Below are positions 59,594 to 64,000 of a stretch of 64,000 nt of DNA, in pieces (the first letter of the stretch is position 1; each line of letters opens with the position of its first letter). The stretch comes from Lachnospiraceae bacterium (GTDB lineage Bacteria > Bacillota > Clostridia > Lachnospirales > Lachnospiraceae), in the NCBI GenBank assembly GCA_017542245.1, contig JAFXXN010000078.1, positions 62,001-126,000 of the forward strand, written 5' to 3'. Both the position numbers and the translations under genes were made by a program. The notes under the pieces are model-generated. The model was not told the DNA's origin. It saw only the letters and a program-made list of their open reading frames with translations, and searched no databases.

Positions 59594-60514
59594 ATGTTAG
59601 ATTTATGTTTACTCGGGACCGGTGGCATGATGCCTCTGCCATACAGAAGGCTTACGTCGCTGATGACCCGCTTTAACGGAAGCAGCCTGCTTATTGATTG
59701 TGGTGAAGGAACCCAGGTAGCCATAAGGGAAAGGGGCTGGAGCTTTCATGATATCGATGTGGTTTGTTTTACTCATTTTCACGGAGATCATATAAGCGGT
59801 CTGCCGGGACTTCTGCTTTCCATGGGAAATGCGGAGAGAACAGAACCGGTAACTCTGATAGGTCCCAAAGGCCTTGAAAGAACGGTTAATGCATTAAGAG
59901 TTATAGCTCCGGAGCTTCCGTTTGAATTAAAGTTTATTGAATTAAACGATTCTGTATGTGAGTATTCACTGTTTGGGTACAGGATCAAGGCGTTTAAGGT
60001 AAATCACAGGGTAACCTGTTACGGATTCAGTCTCATGATCGACCGTGCGGGTAAGTTTGATCCTGAGAAAGCTGCCGTAAACAATGTCCCGATGAAGGCT
60101 TGGAGCAGACTGCAGAAGGGTCAGATAGTTGAGATTGACGGGGTAACATATACTTCCGATATGATCTTAGGTCCCGAAAGAAAAGGAATAAAGGTTACGT
60201 ATTGTACGGATACGAGGCCTGTCGGTATTATTTCGGAGATGGCTGCAGGTTCGGATATATTTATATGCGAGGGCATGTATGGAGAGGAAGATAAGGATAA
60301 TAAAGCTGTTGAACACAAGCATATGACCTTCACTGAGGCAGCAAAACTTGCGGCAGCAGCGGATCCGGCTCCAAACGAGATGTGGCTTACACATTACAGT
60401 CCGTCACTGGTCAATCCTGCTGAATATGTCGGGCGCATACGAAAAATTTTTCCTAACATTGTTGCATCAAAGGATTTGAGGACTGTGACACTTAATTTTA
60501 CGGATGAGGATTAA
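59594..60514 (+). CDS. rnz: Ribonuclease Z-like metallo-beta-lactamase
   Basis: A metal-dependent hydrolase; the family matures tRNA 3' ends. MLDLCLLGTGGMMPLPYRR is the N-terminal loop, and LIDCGEGTQVAIRERG and FTHFHGDHISGLPGLLLS (the HxHxDH metal site) follow. VNHRVTCYGFSL, CTDTRP, and the late His motif HKHMTFTEAAKLAAA complete the zinc ligands. The flexible arm seen in RNase Z is short. 306 aa. Its place between rimI and tsaD suits tRNA processing. Confidence 0.85.
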   Translation: MLDLCLLGTGGMMPLPYRRLTSLMTRFNGSSLLIDCGEGTQVAIRERGWSFHDIDVVCFTHFHGDHISGLPGLLLSMGNAERTEPVTLIGPKGLERTVNALRVIAPELPFELKFIELNDSVCEYSLFGYRIKAFKVNHRVTCYGFSLMIDRAGKFDPEKAAVNNVPMKAWSRLQKGQIVEIDGVTYTSDMILGPERKGIKVTYCTDTRPVGIISEMAAGSDIFICEGMYGEEDKDNKAVEHKHMTFTEAAKLAAAADPAPNEMWLTHYSPSLVNPAEYVGRIRKIFPNIVASKDLRTVTLNFTDED

Positions 60515-60517
60515 TCC

Positions 60518-61117
60518 ATGGAAAAAAAGAAAAAGAAAAACAGCCCGGTAGGAACTATCATATTTATGGTTCTGCTGGCCGGAGTTATTATCGGGCTGTA
60601 CTTTATGCTGACACGGGGAAAAGAGAATAATGAAACCGGCGAAATACCGGTCGAGTCTTCCGAGGCAGATCTTCTGATAAAGAAAGATTTGATCTTTGAT
60701 TATCCGGCAACCCCGAGAGAGGTTCTTAAACTTTACAGCAGGATAACCAAATGCCTGTATAATGACGAATTGACAGATGATCAGATAAAGAAGCTGGTTC
60801 AGCAGGTACGGCTTCTTTATAATACAAAGCTTCTGGAGAATAATTCCGAGGAGGATCAGATAAAGTTCCTTAAAGGAGAAATATCCGAATATAAGAAGGA
60901 AAAGAAGATTATCTATGCATATACTATCGACAGTTCAAATAATACGGAATATATAAAGACTACAGCCGGAAATACCGCGCTTATCAAGATGTATTTTACT
61001 TTGCGCGCCGGAGCCGATATGAAGAGAACCTATGAGGAATTCAGCCTTGTGGAAGATTCAAGCGGCAGATGGAAAATAGCAGGCTGGAAGACCGTAGATT
61101 CGCAGAGCTGGGACTAG
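60518..61117 (+). CDS. Membrane-anchored protein of unknown function (DUF6715-like)
   Basis: 199 aa. Lys-rich start and one transmembrane helix (about 10-33, [17 protein letters not shown]), then an extracytoplasmic domain with [15 protein letters not shown] and a late [14 protein letters not shown]. That last part resembles the SnoaL/NTF2-like ending of small anchored proteins of Lachnospiraceae. It lies three bases after the rnz gene and before tsaD. Role unknown. Confidence 0.62.
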   Translation: MEKKKKKNSPVGTIIFMVLLAGVIIGLYFMLTRGKENNETGEIPVESSEADLLIKKDLIFDYPATPREVLKLYSRITKCLYNDELTDDQIKKLVQQVRLLYNTKLLENNSEEDQIKFLKGEISEYKKEKKIIYAYTIDSSNNTEYIKTTAGNTALIKMYFTLRAGADMKRTYEEFSLVEDSSGRWKIAGWKTVDSQSWD

Positions 61118-61131
61118 AAAAGGTGAAGACA

Positions 61132-62271
61132 ATGGAAAATATTAAAGATGTAACTATACTTGCTATAGAATCCTCCTGTGATGAGACAGCCGCTGCGGTT
61201 GTAAGAAACGGGAGAGAGGTTCTGTCAAATACTATTTATTCCCAGATAGATCTGCATACTCTTTATGGAGGGGTTGTTCCGGAGATAGCTTCCCGTAAGC
61301 ATATTGAAAAGATTAATCAGGTAATAAAAACTTCAATGGCAGAAGCCAAGGTAACTTTTGAGGATATAGACGCTATCGGAGTAACTTACGGTCCGGGGCT
61401 TGTTGGCGCACTGCTTGTGGGAGTGGCAGAAGCGAAGGCCATGGCATATGCTTTGAGGAAACCTCTGGTAGGTGTACATCATATTGAAGGGCACATAGCG
61501 GCAAATTATGTAGAACATAAGGACTTAGAACCGCCTTATCTATGCCTTGTGGTTTCGGGAGGCCATACCCATCTGGTGAAGGTTAACGGATATGCGGAAT
61601 ATGAGATAATCGGAAGGACTCATGATGACGCAGCAGGCGAAGCCTTTGATAAGGTGGCACGTGCCATCGGTCTCGGATATCCGGGAGGACCGAAGGTTGA
61701 TAAAGTTTCCAAAACCGGCAGAAAGGATGTTTTGGCTTTCCCAAGGGCACATATTGAAGGCTGTCCCTATGATTTCAGCTTTAGCGGATTAAAGTCAGCG
61801 GTACTGAACTATCTTAATTCGTGTAAAATGAAGCAGGCAAATGAAGAAGGCAGGAATAACGAGGGTATTGACGAGTTTAAAGAAGATAAAAAATCAAAAA
61901 GTGTATATGAAACTGTTTTTTCGGGAGATGATATGATAGATCCTGAGCAGGGTGTGACTGTTGCCGATGTGGCAGCCTCGTTCCAGGAAGCCGTGGTAGA
62001 TGCTCTTGTCAGCAAGACTATGGCAGCAGCTGCTGATTTTGGTTTTACAAAAATCGCTATTGCCGGCGGAGTTGCATCCAATTCAGCATTAAGGGCCGGG
62101 ATGAAGGAAGCATGTGAGAAAGCCGGATACACGCTTTATTATCCATCCCCGATTTTATGTACGGATAATGCAGCCATGATCGGATGTGCAGCATATTATG
62201 AATTTATTGCAGGGACCAGACACGGACTTGACCTTAATGCGGTTCCAAACCTGAAACTCGGGGAAAGATAA
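61132..62271 (+). CDS. tsaD: t6A synthesis threonylcarbamoyltransferase TsaD
   Basis: Transfers threonylcarbamoyl to A37 of t[19 protein letters not shown] starts the ASKHA fold. [28 protein letters not shown] (metal-binding His) and [13 protein letters not shown] follow, and [10 protein letters not shown] lies near the C-terminus. Start ATG 61132; the frame is open to 61069, but that would overlap the previous gene. A 45-residue acidic/basic insert ([18 protein letters not shown]) sits near 240, longer than in E. coli. 379 aa. Completes the tsaE/tsaB/tsaD set. Confidence 0.95.
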   Translation: MENIKDVTILAIESSCDETAAAVVRNGREVLSNTIYSQIDLHTLYGGVVPEIASRKHIEKINQVIKTSMAEAKVTFEDIDAIGVTYGPGLVGALLVGVAEAKAMAYALRKPLVGVHHIEGHIAANYVEHKDLEPPYLCLVVSGGHTHLVKVNGYAEYEIIGRTHDDAAGEAFDKVARAIGLGYPGGPKVDKVSKTGRKDVLAFPRAHIEGCPYDFSFSGLKSAVLNYLNSCKMKQANEEGRNNEGIDEFKEDKKSKSVYETVFSGDDMIDPEQGVTVADVAASFQEAVVDALVSKTMAAAADFGFTKIAIAGGVASNSALRAGMKEACEKAGYTLYYPSPILCTDNAAMIGCAAYYEFIAGTRHGLDLNAVPNLKLGER

Positions 62272-62307
62272 CGGCGAAGTGGCGACAGAATCTAACGGGA
62301 GAAGAAG

Positions 62308-64000
62308 ATGGCAGATAAAGAGATTTTTTCGAAATTTGAGCTGGGTGATATGCTGGCGGTGTTTATAAAGGATAACAGAAGCGGAAGTGTGGGATTTACG
62401 CTTCTGCCTAAAGGTTTTGATGAAAGAATTGAGCTTGACGGATGGTGGAGCGTAGAGCCTGCGGTACAGTGCAAGTTCGTAGGGGATAATTATCCGGATG
62501 GATTTATTCATGGTCATTCGATGAAAAACAGCCAATCTGCAAACGATATGAAATTTGTGGGGCAGAGGGTTGAGATGGCGACAGAGGAAAGCAGCTCTGT
62601 TTGTAAGATTATTACCGAATACGAGAGAAGGAATGTAAAAATATCTTCTATTCTGGAATATGCCGAAGGAGCTACTTTTATAAAGGCATACTCTGTGTTT
62701 GAATCTGATTCCGCGGAAAAACAGACACTGGAGATGGCTTCATCCTTTAATATTTGTGCATTCCCATGTGTGGGGAAAGGTTTAAGGCAGAAAGACCTTA
62801 TTCTTCACCGACTGAAATCAAAATGGAGTATGGAAGGCAAGCTCGAAAGCAGGGGATTCCTTGATATGGAGCTCGAGCCGGCATGGCTTAGGATTGGAGC
62901 ATCAAGCGAGCGTTTTGGTGAAATAGGTTCGATGCCTGTCAGAAGGTATTTCCCATGGATGGTTGTGATAGACAGAGGAGAACGCAGCTATACAGAAAAA
63001 CTGGATGAGCGTAAAAGCTCAGACGCATCGGTACAGGATTCTTTAGGAAGCTGTGGTTACTCGATAGGAGCTCAGCTATATATCAACTCTTCATGGCAGA
63101 TGGAAGTATATAACAGGGATGAGAAAAATTCTCTGTCCGGCGGTATAGCTGACAGGGAGTTTGGGCACTGGATGAAGGATTTAAATCCGGGGGACAGATT
63201 TGTTACTCCTGAAGCAATCCTTACTGTATGCAAAAACACCTCCGCAGCTACTATCGATGAGATCAGCTGGCGTATGACAAGTGCGCAGAATATAAATCTG
63301 GAGAATGTTCCGGAATCCGAAAAAGAGCTTCCTGTCATATTCAATGAATATTGTACAAGCTGGGGCAATCCGACTGAACAGGAGATGGCAGATATTGCCG
63401 AAAGGCTTAAGGGACATGGAATAAAGTATTGTGTCATCGATGCAGGCTGGCATGTTAAAGACGGAAATGACTGGTCCGATATAGGTGACTGGATCACAAA
63501 TAAAAAGAAATTTCCCGGGGGACTTAAAAAAACTGCGGACAAGATACGCGAATGCGGAATGATACCGGGGTTATGGTACGAGATGGAAGTGGTCGGCAAG
63601 GATTCAGAGATGTTTAAAAAAGACGACATGCTCTTAAAACGTGATGGTATTCCGATCCAGACGATGTTCAGGCGTTTCCTTGATATGAGAAAACCTGAAG
63701 TCAGGGAATATCTATACGAACGTGTGATAAAGAATCTGAAGGAAAACGGCTACGGATATCTTAAAGTAGACTATAATGATAATATCGGAATAGGCTGTGA
63801 CGGCGCCGAGTCTTTAGGTGAGGGCATGAGAGAAAGTCTTGTGGAATCCCGTAATTTCTTTAAAAAGATAAGAGAAGAGATCCCGGATATTGTAATAGAG
63901 AACTGTTCTTCAGGCGGTCACCGGTTAGAACCTTCGATGCAGGCTGTAACTTCCATGGCATCTTTCTCCGATGCCCATGAATGGCAGGCAATCCCTGTGA
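62308..64000 (+). CDS. GH36-family alpha-galactosidase, 3' truncated by the window
   Basis: Open from ATG 62308 (after GGGAGAAGAAG) to the window end, at least 564 codons. The first 320 residues form a beta-rich N-terminal domain, then FNEYCTSWGNPTEQEM starts the TIM barrel. CVIDAGWH, LKVDYND (catalytic nucleophile Asp, near 487), ENCSSGGHRLEP and FSDAHEW (acid/base Asp, near 554) are the GH36 clan D motifs. It hydrolyses alpha-galactosides such as raffinose-type sugars (by family). No signal peptide, so cytoplasmic. It lies 36 bases after tsaD with no terminator seen between them. Confidence 0.86.
   Translation, partial: MADKEIFSKFELGDMLAVFIKDNRSGSVGFTLLPKGFDERIELDGWWSVEPAVQCKFVGDNYPDGFIHGHSMKNSQSANDMKFVGQRVEMATEESSSVCKIITEYERRNVKISSILEYAEGATFIKAYSVFESDSAEKQTLEMASSFNICAFPCVGKGLRQKDLILHRLKSKWSMEGKLESRGFLDMELEPAWLRIGASSERFGEIGSMPVRRYFPWMVVIDRGERSYTEKLDERKSSDASVQDSLGSCGYSIGAQLYINSSWQMEVYNRDEKNSLSGGIADREFGHWMKDLNPGDRFVTPEAILTVCKNTSAATIDEISWRMTSAQNINLENVPESEKELPVIFNEYCTSWGNPTEQEMADIAERLKGHGIKYCVIDAGWHVKDGNDWSDIGDWITNKKKFPGGLKKTADKIRECGMIPGLWYEMEVVGKDSEMFKKDDMLLKRDGIPIQTMFRRFLDMRKPEVREYLYERVIKNLKENGYGYLKVDYNDNIGIGCDGAESLGEGMRESLVESRNFFKKIREEIPDIVIENCSSGGHRLEPSMQAVTSMASFSDAHEWQAIPV

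Noticed and set aside
61069-61131. Extended TsaD start overlapping the previous gene
   Set aside because: The family N-terminus fits ATG 61132, which has AAAAGG before it.

Overview
The window reads as one contiguous chromosomal segment of a low-to-mid GC Clostridia, most likely a member of the Lachnospiraceae. This is inferred from the hprK / glucokinase / murB / whiA / HPr-like / dnaE / pfk gene order, the TsaE-TsaB-RimI-RNase Z-like-TsaD block, frequent GTG and TTG starts behind strong AGGAGG-type ribosome binding sites, and protein families such as the DUF5057-type surface protein and CAP plus leucine-rich-repeat proteins. Every confident gene lies on the plus strand. The only minus-strand coding remnant is a transposase fragment near 28.1 kb. 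I saw no rRNA, tRNA or CRISPR.

Layout. (1) 1-8605: a type IV pilus/pseudopilus block with a partial upstream gene, a large PilX-like protein, two class III-type prepilins and a 1457-residue secreted protein, closed by a strong terminator. (2) 8778-11403: a secreted CAP-domain protein with a Pro/Thr linker and BspA-type repeats, then a membrane-anchored trigger-factor-like peptidyl-prolyl isomerase. (3) 11452-16568: three polytopic GT-C-like membrane proteins, two of them paralogues. (4) 16595-38155: a surface polysaccharide locus. It starts with a consensus promoter and an unusual structured leader containing two mini-ORFs. It encodes CDP-glucose synthesis (rfbF, rfbG), C3 deoxygenation (rfbH), a YerE-like TPP enzyme, an HMGL-type aldolase fused to another domain, a nucleotide-sugar reductase, at least seven glycosyltransferases, an FkbM methyltransferase and a Wzx-type flippase. 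The glycosyltransferase core (about 18.6-28 kb) is visibly more A/T-rich than its flanks, which suggests horizontal exchange. Between the flippase and the aldolase sit a decayed IS and a two-gene ATPase/TOPRIM module that looks like an anti-phage or nuclease system. (5) 38.2-41.5 kb: poorly characterised genes, including a zinc-ribbon membrane protein, an AAA/PD-(D/E)XK protein, a 51-residue membrane peptide and an MptE/MAF-like protein. (6) 41.6-56.1 kb: central metabolism and housekeeping (HprK, ROK glucokinase, MurB, WhiA, a Crh-like protein, a deacetylase, DnaE, a tandem-fused phosphofructokinase, Tex). (7) 56.1-64 kb: an FMN riboswitch with a RibU-like transporter, a YcxB-like protein, the t6A-synthesis block and the 5' part of a GH36 alpha-galactosidase.

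How they work together. The CDP-sugar enzymes plausibly build a branched-chain 3,6-dideoxyhexose, which the glycosyltransferases assemble and the flippase exports; the GT-C proteins may add lipid-linked sugars outside the membrane. HprK and the Crh-like protein (Asp at position 15, Ser at 46) form a carbon-catabolite signalling pair next to glucokinase and phosphofructokinase. The most unusual single gene is the 731-residue phosphofructokinase: two fused copies whose residue losses are complementary (N half catalytic, C half a degenerate donor of shared residues). The most system-like candidate is the ATPase/TOPRIM pair beside the IS scar.
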